A stretch of 64,000 bases of DNA from Turnera subulata (lineage: Eukaryota > Streptophyta > Magnoliopsida > Malpighiales > Passifloraceae), in contig JAKUCV010001933.1 in NCBI GenBank assembly GCA_028386065.3, positions 62,001 to 126,000 of the forward strand. Reading direction: 5' to 3'. A model generated the notes under the pieces. That model searched no databases and was not told the origin of the DNA. It saw nothing but the letters and a program-made list of their open reading frames with translations. Made by a program: the position numbers and the translations under genes. Of the stretch, positions 45,251-57,482 are shown piece by piece (the stretch's first letter is position 1; every line of letters starts with the position of its first letter).

Positions 45251-46226
45251 CTCCTATTGGATGAAATTAATCCAAATCCCAGATTGAATTCCCCGAAACC
45301 CAAACCAAACATACAAAAAAAGACACACAACACAAACCCCCTCTCCAAAAAGAGGCCAAAAAGAAAAAGAAAAATCGAAAATAAAAATAAAAAAAAATTC
45401 AACGCTCATCGAAACAAAAACGAACCCGAACTCTTTGTCTTTTGGGGATTAAACACACATAATACTTTGATAACTTAATCAGATTTTTTCCCAATTCCTC
45501 TCGATTCCCAAAAATTATATCCACCGATTCCCCTTTTTCGCTTATCTCTGTGTAAATCCCTTTCCGTGTTTCCCTTAACATTAATTTTTATTTTTTTTTA
45601 TCAAAATCGCACGCCAGCTACTTCGCGCACGTGCCACCGATTGCGACGGTGACGTCGCCGACGATCCTCCATCCAGCCCTAATCGGTTTCCCCTCTCCAA
45701 TTTGCCTCTTACGATCTCTCAATTCGCGCGTTTTCAGGTTTGCTAGGGTTTTCCCCCCTTTCGTCGATTTATTTTAAATTTTTGTTTCATTCGATCATTG
45801 ATTGTTTAGGGTTACTTGATACGATTGTTTCACGATTCAATTCGATCTTCCCAGCTTGTAATTGAGCAATTCCCGGGTTCAATTCCTCAATCAATTTGCT
45901 AATTTGATGGCGGGTTGATTTTTCCCTCCCCCAAATTTCATTTCTTTTGCGGGCAATCACTTTCGTAAAGCTGCCATTTTGTGTTGCACAACCTGGAATT
46001 GATTCAATAACGATTAATGGGCATTGTTTTTTTTTTCGGGTTTTGTGGATTTTGCTTGCTTGTATTGCATTATTCTAACTCGTGTTGTTTTGTTACTTGC
46101 ATTTACAGTTGGAGCTGCTGGACTTGATTCGGGTTGTTGGTTTTTTTTCTTTTTTTATGTTTGGTGCTGTTGGAAGGCGGTGGAGCAGCATGAGTAGGTT
46201 GTGATAGTTGAGAGTGTTGCGGGAAG
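45251..46226 (+). other. Promoter-proximal region and 5' leader of HAC gene, with leader intron
   Basis: CT-rich leader-like DNA runs from about 45480. A likely leader intron runs from the donor TTTTCAG|GTTTGC at 45738 to the acceptor ATTTACAG at 46108. The second leader exon (46109-46226) carries a short upstream ORF. Long 5'-leader introns are common in plant regulatory genes. Confidence 0.6.
46157..46204 (+). promoter_or_regulatory. 15-codon upstream ORF in HAC leader
   Basis: ATG at 46157 opens MFGAVGRRWSSMSRL and ends in TGA at 46202-46204, 22 bases before the main start at 46227. A second ATG inside it shares the same stop. If included in the mature leader it could reduce main-ORF translation. 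No claim about peptide function is made. Confidence 0.6.
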
Positions 46227-49200
46227 ATGAATGTGCAGACGCATATGTCTGGGCAGATATCGGGACAGGTCCCGAATCAGTTGCCCCAGCAGAATGGGAA
46301 TCCAATCCCTCCTTCCCAAATGCAGAATTTGACTGGTGGTGGTGGTGTAGGTGGTGGAGCAGGCAGCGGAGTTGGTGCTATGTACACTGCGGATCCCGAG
46401 CTTTATAGAGCTCGATTATATATGCAAAATAGAATGTAAGGCTTCCATTCTTTTCACATCTTTGTCCCGTTGTACCTGTGTTTGGACTATGTTGTTCCAT
46501 TGTTTGAATTTGAGCTAAAGAACTTTAGACATGGGGCTTCTTACTGTTGAATGCCTGGGTGTATCATGGTGTTCATGTATGTAATCGGATTGCATTTAGA
46601 ATCTCTTGGACACATTGTTCTCATTGCATATCTTAAGGTTTTCTTTCTGTCTAGTTCTAAAGGGTGTCTTACTGTTCTTTCCTTTCTAGTACTGCCTTCT
46701 TTCCTGTGGCAGTGTTGCAACTTTAGGCATGCCTATATGTATGTTTGGTTTCACATATATAGTTGGCATTTCCTTAATGGCGTAATCTACTATTGGGATG
46801 GGTTGAATAGGAGATGGTTTTAGTTACCTGTTTTATGCTGATTGTGAAATAAACTAATGTACGTTCTCTTCCTTTGTTGATTCTGTTATTTTCTGTCATA
46901 TAAACATCTTTACCATCTGTGTATTTGAAAGGATGCCTCTGATAATTTCTATTGATCACTGTTGATTGGAAACTTTCTCCATTGTTTCAATTATGTTCGA
47001 ACTGGTGTACTACTCCATGTAATGATGTATGTTGGAGCCTGCTCTCATAAAATGTGTCTAACTGACTTCTTATTGTCTATGAACGCTAGCTTGCAAACCT
47101 TAGTGCAGCGGCATGCCCAGCCAATTAATGAAGGACAGAAACAAAAGTTCAAGGATATTGCCAAACGCTTAGAGGAGGGTCTTTTTAAAGCTGCTCAGAC
47201 AAAGGTTTCGCTCCCACCTTCATATTCTTTTCTAAGCATACATGCGATCATATACATAGTTATCTGGATTTGAAATTGGTTCTCAAAGTGAAATAGAAAA
47301 CAGAACCCTCATTTGTGTCTAGATCTTTATGATTTAACTCTTTTTTCTTTCATATTCTTGGGCAGTTTGCAGCAATCAGTTTTCTCATTGCTTGGTTGTT
47401 TTTCTTTTCCTTCTTTTTTCTACTGGGGATTTCATCATTACCAATTCTTTACTGTAGGATGAATATACTAACTTGAATACTCTGGAGAATCGTCTGAGTA
47501 TTCTGATCAAGCGAACGTCTGGGAATAACCAGAGCCAACGACCAGTACAGCTTGTTAATTCTTCCTCTACTGTTGGTACGATGATACCAACCCCTGGTAT
47601 GTCACATAGTGGAAATTCGAACTTGATGGTCTCCTCTGGAGATACCATGATGGTTACTTCCAGTGGAGGTGATAGCATAGCACCTACAAATGTCAATACA
47701 GGTAGCCTTTTGCAAACTAGTGGAATACATGGTGGTTCCTTCAATAGATCTGATGGTAAGTTCAAGCCTTTGTTCTCGGTATCTGTATTTTTGTTTTGAT
47801 TTCTCCATAATGCTGTAACTATCTATGGTTATAGGAACTCTGCCTAATGGTTATCAGCAATCACCAGCCAATTTTTCCATTAGTTCTGGTGGAAATATGT
47901 CGTCTTTGGGTGTTCAAAGAATGACGAGTCAAATGATTCCAACACCTGGGTTCAACAACAACAACAACAATAACAACAACAACCAGTCTTTCATGACTAT
48001 GGAATCGTCAAATAACGGTGGTGGTTATTCAACTGTAGATTCTACGATGGTATCACAGCCGCCACAGCAAAAACAGTATGTTGGTGATCAGAACAGTCGC
48101 ATATTGCAGAGCCTTGGTGGTCAGATGGGCAATAATCTTAGATCTGGTTTGCCGCATAAACCTTATGGGTTCCAAAATGGAGCATTAAATAATGGAATGG
48201 GGATGGTTGGAAACAATTTACAGCTGGTCAGTGAAACTGGAACCTCTGAGGGCTACACAACTGCCACGCCATATGCTAGTTCTCCTAAACCATTACAGCA
48301 GCAATTTGATCAACATCAACGACAATTGATGCAGGGTAACTTCCCTCTATGTGACCAGCAAAATCTAAAATTTTAAGCCTCATTACGTAGTTCCGTTCTT
48401 TCAATGACGTATGCATATGATTATGAAAGCTAGTAACGTTTAACCCTTCAACGACATCAAAGTTTAATTCTAGGCATTCGGAACCCGTCTGTTTTCTTTC
48501 ATTGTAGCAACGAAAAAATGAATAATGCAGAAATCTGACTCATGTTACCTTACTGACTCTGAAATTCAAATTGGAAGATGGAAATTTTTTTGACAATAGC
48601 AATGTAATTCAAATTGTATATATGTTCGTATGAAAAAAGAAAAATCATGGTTGCATCAAAACCTATTCATCCTTGTGTAATTTTATTTCAGTTTTTTTTT
48701 GGAAAATTAATGTCAATTTTCTATATTATTCAAATTGTGGATTTCTTTATTTTATTTCGCCTATCCTTAGAGAGGTAGTTGTGCATCCTGTACATTTTTC
48801 TTTCCAGCATCATGGTAATGATTTGACAATCTTTTTCGTATGGAAGTAAAAACCATGAAAGAAAAAAGAAAGATGCTTGATGACCATTATAGCTCCAACA
48901 AAATCCGAGCAGCTGTGCTGCTACTGCCGCTCTTTCTCTCTCTCATACACGCACCATAGTTGGCATGAGAATTTGTTACACTCTTTTTGTAAAGGCAGCA
49001 TCTGACGATTGATATATGTTTATCAGGTGATAGTTACGGTACAGGTAATGCTGATTCACTTGGATCTGGAAACATCTATGGTGCTGTAACTCCTATGGGG
49101 TCAATGATGAATGCTCAGAGTTTGAGTTCAATGAGCATGCAATCTATGCCGAAAAGTAACTCCACAATGGTAAATAATCAGTCGAGTTTGCATGGGATGC

Positions 49201-52200
49201 ATCAGGCTGCACATATAAAGCCTCAGTCGGTTGATCAGTCTGAAAAGATGAATTTCCAGTCCCAACTATCCTCAAGAGACCATCTTGTACAACCTCATCC
49301 ACAACACCAGTTTCAGCAACATCCTCATCAGCTTCAGCAGCAACAATTTGTTCAACATCAGCGGTTACAAAAGCAGCAAAGTCAGCAACACCAGCATATT
49401 CTGAACAATGATGCTTTTGCTCAGACGCAGCTGACATCTGATCCTAGTGTGCAAGTGAAGCGAGAGCCTGGAGTAGAGCCCCATAATGAAGTTATGCACT
49501 CACAGCCCTCTGAGCAATTCCAAATGTCTGAGTTACAAAATCAATTCCATCAAAATTCTGTTGGAAATCATGCAAGGAGTGTTCAAAATCCCTCGCTGCA
49601 ATCTGGAGAGCATGATATGGGCTCATCACTAAACCACCATTCGCAGCAGATGCAACAAATGTTGCATCCACATCAGTTACTTTCGGAGTCTCAACACAAT
49701 TTTAATGGCCTTCCTGTTGGAAGCCAACCAGATTTAGCTTTACAAGGCCAGTGGAATTCTCAACCACAGGACAGAGCTCACATGGCGGGGGGCATGTCAC
49801 ATGAGCAGCATGTACAGGAGGATTTCCGTCAAAGAATTTCTGGTCAAGATGAAGCCCACTGCAATAATTTAGCTTCTGAAGGATCTATCGTCACTCAATC
49901 TGCTCCTCCTAGGAGCACATCAGAGCCCCCAAACTCGAGCAGTGCAGCATGGAGACCTGGAAATGCAAACCCTGATCGCCAATTTAGAAACCAACAGCGA
50001 TGGCTTTTGTTCCTGAGGCACGCTCGTTCATGTTCTGCACCCGAGGGGAAATGCCAAGATAATAACTGTTTTCGAGCCAAAGTATTGTGGAAACACATGG
50101 AAGGTTGCAATGTAACTCGATGCTCATATCCAAGGTGTCAACCTTCCAAGACACTGATCAATCACCACAGGCAGTGCATAGATCAGAATTGCCCTGTCTG
50201 TATTCCTGTGAAAAATTTTACTGTGGCACAGCTGAAGTCATCCACTCGTCCAAGCTCCAACTCGGGCTTGCCAAGTAAATCAAATTATAGCGGAGATAAT
50301 AATAGATTGATCCCGAAAACTCCATCAGTTGTTGAAGGTTCTGAAGATTTACAACCTTCTATAAAACGCATGAAGATAGAGCAATCTCCTCAGTCTCTCA
50401 AGCCTGAGATTGAAAGTTCGTCTGTGTCAGTTCCTGCAATTAGTGGTTCACAAGCATCTCAGGATGTCCACCACCGAGATTACAAAACTAGTGATGCTTG
50501 CATGCCAGTTAAGCCTGAGTACATGGAAATGAAGCCAGAAGTTCCTGTAACTTCTCAACAAGGAAGTCCCAGTAATAGTGAGGTGGAAAGGGATAAGATG
50601 GACGATGGTATCAACGAAAAGCCTGTTGGTGAATTTGTTGCACCAACTGAGCCCGGTGGCCTACCTAAGCAGGAGAGCATAAAACTTGAGAAAGAAAGTG
50701 GGCCAGTGAAGCAAGAAAATCCAACACAGGTTGCTGATAATGCAGCTGGAACAAAGTCTGGGAAGCCAAAAATAAAGGGTGTGTCATTAACTGAACTGTT
50801 CACTCCTGAACAAGTTAGGGAGCATATTATAGGCCTCAGACAGTGGGTTGGACAGGTAAAACTATTTGTCTTCTTTGTTTTATTCAGTTCTCTGCATGGT
50901 TTTGAATAGTGATTCTAGTGTGTCCTGATCTCTCATTTGCGAAAGTATTTTACTTCCCAACATTCAAGGTCTTCATTAAGTTAATTCTGCAAGTAAAAGA
51001 TGATGTGGCCTTTTTATTTACTGCCCATGGCAATCTTTTTCTTGAAAATTCCAATTTTACCGCTTGTTATAGAGAAATTGTTGCTCAAATGTTTTTCCTC
51101 ATCGTTATGTCTAGTTGGTTAACAAGCAATTCACGTCTTTCTATCTTTATTATCTTTCTTCCATGATTTCCTTGTTACTACATAAAAACTCACACTATGG
51201 ATCACATGTAATTGGAACACATGTAAATAAAAAACCTCATATAGCTAATAATTAGAAGATAAAGGCATGGTATTATTATCTTATTATTTGCTTTTATTAT
51301 TTCTGTTCTCCCTACCCTTCATATTCTTCTTTTCTTTCTAGTTTGTTACTTTAGGGGTCTATAATTGCTGTTGTTGAAGGTTCAGTTAGTTACTCCTGGG
51401 AGATCAGCCAAAGGAGCATTTAATAGGGACTAGATTTTGTTCCATTTGGCAGTCCATCTATTTGAGGCTTTGGAAAGCTTTTGAAGTTATTGAAGTATAA
51501 TTCTTTCTTTCTTGGGAGTATCACTCATAATTTTCTTGAAAAGGAACAGATAATACATTGTTGAAACAGAAACTGATATCTATCTGCTTTCTGTTATGTA
51601 GTTCACATCTAATTTTCATGTTTGATAATAACTTTTGTAATCTCTCTCTGTCTTTTGCTTTTTTTTTTTCTTTTTCTACAGAGCAAGGCAAAGGCAGAAA
51701 AGAACCAAGCAATGGAGCATTCAATGAGTGAGAATTCTTGTCAGTTGTGTGCAGTTGAGAAGCTTACATTTGAACCCCCGCCTATATATTGCTCGCCCTG
51801 TGGTGCTCGCATTAAGCGCAATGCAATGTACTATACTATGGGAGCTGGAGATACACGACACTATTTCTGCATTCCGTGCTACAATGAGGCTCGTGGGGAC
51901 ACCATTCTTGTTGATGGGACTGCTATTCCTAAGGCACGGCTTGAGAAGAAGAAAAACGATGAGGAGACTGAAGAATGGGTGCGTTTATATATACTGTTAC
52001 GTCTATAGGTGCATTCTTGTGGTTGTAAATATCTGTACTTATGCTTTATCTTTTGTTTCCGGTGTAGTGGGTTCAATGTGACAAGTGCGAAGCTTGGCAG
52101 CATCAGATATGTGCTTTATTTAATGGTCGGAGAAATGATGGTGGGCAAGCTGAATATACGTGCCCTAACTGCTACATACAAGAGGTTGAAAGAGGGGAGC

Positions 52201-55200
52201 GTATCCCCTTACCACAGAGTGCTGTTCTTGGAGCCAAGGATTTACCAAGAACGATACTTAGCGATCACATAGAGCAGCGCCTGTTTAGGAGATTGAAGCA
52301 AGAAAGACAAGACAGGGCCAGAGTGCAAGGAAAAAGTTATGATGAGGTGAGCTAAAATGTCAAACTGTTTGCTTGTGGTACTTGGTTGATTTGAGCTCTT
52401 TTTTTTGCTCCTCAAAACAAACAATCTGCTGTCTGATATTTGATAAACACAAGGTTTAATATTATATGCCGTTCTATACAAAGGTTATGCTTTTCTTTGC
52501 TTACATGCTTTGGACAGTTCGCTAAGTAGCTGATTGCAGGACAAGTTCTGGAACCTTTCAAAGTAGGATCTAAAATTTTTTAGATACAATAGGTACCAAC
52601 ATCGTCTGATTTTGAAACAACTCACTCTGAATGATATTGTACTGCTTAAATGGGTGCAGTCATCGTCCTCTGAACCATCTGCACTGGTTGTTAATGCTAT
52701 CTGTGGTACAATGGGGGGATAGATTTATAATTGTTATTATCTTATTTTGACAATGCTCTATCTTCCACAGGTTCCTGGGGCCGAATCACTTGTAATTCGA
52801 GTTGTTTCATCAGTTGACAAGAAGTTGGAGGTGAAGCCGCGGTTTCTTGAAATTTTTCGTGAAGAGAATTATCCAACTGAATTCCCTTACAAGTCCAAGG
52901 TGTGCAGGATTGACATCAATCTGAAATGGCTTACTGTAAACTTGCATTGAAGAACTTGATTGGATAAGTATTGTATGGCATGATATTACTCTTAGACGAC
53001 TCATTCAAAATTTTGCTTGCAGGTAGTTTTGTTGTTTCAGAAGATTGAAGGTGTGGAGGTATGCCTATTTGGCATGTATGTTCAAGAATTCGGGTCAGAA
53101 TGTCAGTTACCAAATCAACGCCGTGTCTATCTCTCGTACCTGGATTCGGTGAAATATTTTAGACCTGAGATTAAAGCAGTCACTGGAGAGGCTCTTCGGA
53201 CTTTTGTTTACCATGAAATTTTGGTTAGATTCTTACCTTTTTAATGGCCCTATAAATTTTCATTGGTATGATAGTTTGAAATGCTTATGGATTTGCTGGC
53301 CGTCTTTCATGTTTTTATATGCAGATTGGATATCTCGAATACTGCAAGAAGAGAGGTTTTACAAGCTGCTACATATGGGCTTGCCCTCCATTAAAGGGTG
53401 AAGATTACATATTATATTGTCATCCAGAAATCCAGAAAACACCCAAATCCGACAAACTCCGGGAGTGGTGAGCCTAATAAAGTTGAAGGATAAATGCATT
53501 CTTCTCTCTGTAACCATAGTTCTCCTTTCATTTCTAACGCTTCTGTGTGGATTGCTTTGATATTGTTCTGTTTCAGGTATTTGTCAATGTTGAGGAAAGC
53601 TTCGAAGGAAAATATTGTTGTTGACCTCACTAATTTATATGATCATTTCTTCGTATCTACTGGTGAATGTAAGGCAAAAGTTACAGCAGCCAGGCTTCCA
53701 TACTTCGATGGTGACTATTGGCCTGGTGCTGCAGAGGATTTAATTTATCAGCTTAACCAAGAAGAAGATGGACGAAAACAAAATAAGAAGGGAACTACAA
53801 AAAAGACTATTACAAAAAGGGCTCTTAAAGCATCTGGACAGTCAGATCTTTCTGGCAATGCTTCAAAAGATCTGCTACTAATGCATAAAGTAATTCTTAT
53901 CTCCCATTTCTGGGCACTTGTGTTCTCGTTATTTATCAAATCTTATTTTGCTAGAATGTTAGGATATTTGCTACTGCTGAATTATTTTCGAGCTGATCAT
54001 TTGAGCTGCATATACAGTGAGCCTAATATTACCAAGCAGTAATAGCCATTGTTGTTCTTATGAGGCTTTTCTTTTTGGCCTAGCTTGGTGAGACAATTTC
54101 CCCAATGAAGGAAGACTTTATCATGGTTCATTTACAGCATTGCTGCACGCATTGTTGTGCATTAATGGTATCAGGAATCCGTTGGGTTTGCAATCAATGC
54201 AAAAACTTTCAGATTTGCGATGGGTAAGAAGTCTTCTATGTTTCACTGCATGTTAGTATTACTTTGTGAAGTTTGCTTTTGTTATTGAGCTAGATATTAG
54301 TGGCATCACAGTGAAACATAGCATGCTGCAGTTTATTTTCCATTGACTTCGTGAATGAATAAGTGCACAATATGAGAGCACAATATTTCTTTACAAGCTC
54401 CAGTCATCTATGTGGGTAATAGGTCTCTTTTTTTTTTTAAAAAAAATTCATGGTCGCTGGGGCTCCTGCAATACTGAATCCGCTTTTAGGAACTAGATTA
54501 TTTTATTTGTTTCAGTTTGTTTTTTCTTTATTCTCTTTCTGGTTAATTCTGGTGCTTTTGAAATTGGAGGGTCTTGATAAGTAGATATCTAGTTGCAAAT
54601 ATTATTTTATTTTTATACTTACAACTGTTGTTATTTCTGTGCATATGTTTCTGAAGGTGCTATGAAAAAGAACAGAAGCGCGAAGAAAGAGAGCGTCATC
54701 CCATAAACCAAAGGGAGAAGCATGCACTCTATCCTGTAAGTTGAACCGGCTTCAAAAGATTATCTTTGAACTTAAGATTCTCTGCTTGAGTCCCAGATTG
54801 TGTAAAGAAGCGGTGCAATGCACTTGTTTGTTTTCTAAAATAACAGAAGTAAACTGCTTATTGCAGGCTGAAATCACTGATGTGCCTGCTGATACAAAGG
54901 ACAAAGATGAAATTCTTGAGAGTGAATTCTTTGACACAAGGCAGGCATTTCTGAGTCTCTGTCAAGGAAATCATTATCAGTACGATACATTACGTCGGGC
55001 TAAGCATTCTTCAATGATGGTCCTTTACCACCTACACAACCCAACTGCTCCAGCATTTGTGACGACATGCAATATATGTCATCTTGACATTGAAACGGGT
55101 CAAGGTTGGCGCTGTGAAGTCTGTCCTGATTATGATGTGTGCAATGGTTGTTATCAAAAAGATGGGGGAATTGATCATCCTCATAAGCTGACAAATCATC

Positions 55201-56118
55201 CTTCACTGGCTGATCGCGATGCACAGAATAAAGAAGCTAGACAAATGAGGGTTTTGCAGGTACTTTGCATATGTTTCTATGTCCTGATTGCATGCTGTAT
55301 TCTGGAAACACAAATGTTCATCCCTTTGTTTTCTTTTTCATTAGCAAATTGTTCATTGCAATGTTCTAAATAAGAAATGTTGCGGGGGTTTACAGAAGAA
55401 ACATGATTATGAACCCAGAATTGGTTCAAAATATTTATGCTGTTCTAGTATTGAAATATATCCTGAAGTGGATTCCCCCACAACATTTTAAGAATCAACT
55501 GTGCAATGCTAAATGGTTAAAACTGAATCTGTTAATTATTATACCAATGAATATGATATTTTTCATTTGTTGATAGAAGCTGAAGTAAAAGAAGTGGTCA
55601 GCATGTGGCCATTGCATTGGTTACCATATAGTTCTCATTTTGTACATGGTTTAATATGGTTGTATTGTACATTGCAGCTAAGGAAAATGCTTGATCTCCT
55701 GGTGCATGCATCAGTATGTCGAGCACCACATTGCCAATATCCAAATTGTCGGAAGGTGAAGGGACTTTTTCGACATGGGATACAATGCAAAACACGGGCA
55801 TCTGGTGGTTGTGTTCTGTGTAAAAAGATGTGGTATCTCCTGCAACTCCATGCCCGGGCATGCAAAGAATCCGAATGCCACGTACCACGTTGCAGGTTTA
55901 TGCATCAATCTTATCTGATATGACTGATTTCAATATTTTGAGCTTCCTTTATGCTTAGGCTTCTATCATGAGGTATTCACATGATTTGTGTTCGTTTATC
56001 CAGAGATCTGAGAGAACATTTGAGGAGGTTGCAGCAACAGTCTGATTCACGGCGAAGGGCTGCTGTGATGGAGATGATGAGACAGCGAGCAGCCGAGGTT
56101 GCTGGCGGTTCTGGGTAA
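46227..56118 (+). CDS. HAC1: Histone acetyltransferase HAC1-like (p300/CBP type)
   Basis: Sixteen coding exons: 46227-46435, 47090-47204, 47458-47755, 47835-48335, 49027-50855, 51682-51978, 52068-52346, 52771-52899, 53023-53223, 53325-53467, 53577-53889, 54084-54223, 54657-54735, 54867-55259, 55678-55895 and 56004-56118, giving 1752 residues. Domains: a KIX-like N-terminal helix set (exon 2, about 70-110), Asn/Gln-rich disordered regions, TAZ1 zinc finger (about 690-770, [18 protein letters not shown]...), PHD finger (about 1084-1120, [12 protein letters not shown]), the KAT11 catalytic domain (about 1175-1440, [11 protein letters not shown] and [11 protein letters not shown]), two ZZ fingers (about 1455-1485 and 1580-1620) and a TAZ2 finger (about 1642-1720). 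The enzyme acetylates histones and acts as a transcription coactivator in the nucleus. The close match to Arabidopsis HAC1/HAC12 through the terminal [18 protein letters not shown] makes the call firm. Confidence 0.97.
47957..47985 (+). repeat. AAC/AAT-repeat encoding poly-asparagine in HAC
   Basis: Ten consecutive asparagine codons follow IPTPGF in exon 4. This is a codon-mixed AAC/AAT tract, likely variable in length, in a disordered part of the protein. Confidence 0.9.
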
Positions 56119-57482
56119 TGGGTAAACATCTTGTACATATTGAAATGTTTGTTCTGGAGGAAAGCCTTCGTGATAGAAATTCAAGGTAGCCAGGTAGGCT
56201 ATAGATTCGTGCTGCTCCATTGGACACTGCTGGAAAGCAATAGCAGTGGCCAGAAGAAATGTCATCCACAGGTGGGTCAGAAGGGGATAGGCTCATAATA
56301 CTCCAGCATTTTGGTTTTATGATATGCTTGGTTGGGGGATGATTCTTTAATTCATATCCACGGCTTTTCCCCATGAAGCAAGTGAAAATTCATTGACCAA
56401 AAGCTCCCCTCGTCATCAGCAGCGGCTAACTATTACCTTCCGAGTATAGGACTGATGTGTGCTAGTCGGCAGTGCCCATATTGGTGATTCTTTCATTTCA
56501 TCATTTTGTATTCTGTTTATTGCCATCCTTGGTGGCAATTGTACTATAATTGTTCTAATCTGTCAAAAAATACTGTTACAAAAAGTAATGTAGAGGAGGT
56601 TAGGTTCAATCTCCCTTCTCTGGTTTTCTCCTCCTCCACCCGTTTTCCCACTCACATACTTATTTTTTTGTAGAATGACTTCTTATTATTAAAGAGATGG
56701 AAGATGGGTTTTTTGTATTTAATTGTTGTGTACTTTTGTTGCGGAGATGCATACTACTTTCATTTCAGGTATCAACTGTAAAAACTTTCATGACAGTGCC
56801 GCTTTGCAGTTATTTGTAAAGTGCCTCATTTATTGTCACGTTATTTCCCCTTTTAAGAGATGGTGTTAAAAACATTCCCTTAAAAGATTCGAGTCTGAAA
56901 GACCATTTTGGTATCAAGTCTGTATGTTTACTTCCTTACCAACGGTATCAATAAAACTGTTAAAAGATCAGGTTCTCATTGGAAGGTAGAAAAGGACAAT
57001 CAAGGATGCAATCTTTTTTCTCTCTTTTTTTCCAGGTAAAATGAAACTAAACTAGTTAGAGAAATGGAGGAGTGTCGTAAGTTAATGAGAGGACAACAGG
57101 AGTGGAACGTGGCAGATTTGATGGCTCTACTTCCTGCTGTTTTGAAGCCTTTCCAACTGTGGCCCCAATTTCACAATCCTTTTATTCATTCTTTCTCCGC
57201 ATCTGATTTGACCTTCTAACTCTAACTACAGCCACAACTTTTGTCATTCCTATCAGTCTCGCCAGAATTATCCACTAATATGCAATATACCAATGTTAAA
57301 AAATATGTGCGATATACCAATATCCAAGTGTCATATATTTTATAGTCGCCAAGAAAGGGAGAGAAAACTGGAAAATAGAAACCAGGTGTTGTCAGAAGGA
57401 ATCATATTCATTTTCTGCTGAAGCAACTTGAATCTTGAAACATATTCTAGCCAGCGACCTTTCCATAGAAAAAGCAAAAGAA
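56119..57482. other. HAC 3' trailer and HCF173 promoter/leader
   Basis: The first 500-600 bases look like the HAC 3' untranslated region. The rest is AT-rich. A TATTTTATAG sequence about 140 bases before the HCF173 start (57337-57346) may be its TATA region. No other gene is seen. Confidence 0.5.

Noticed and set aside
47385..47765. 126-codon minus-strand frame over HAC exon 3
   Set aside because: Shadow of the HAC coding exon. The plus-strand reading matches the known protein family.
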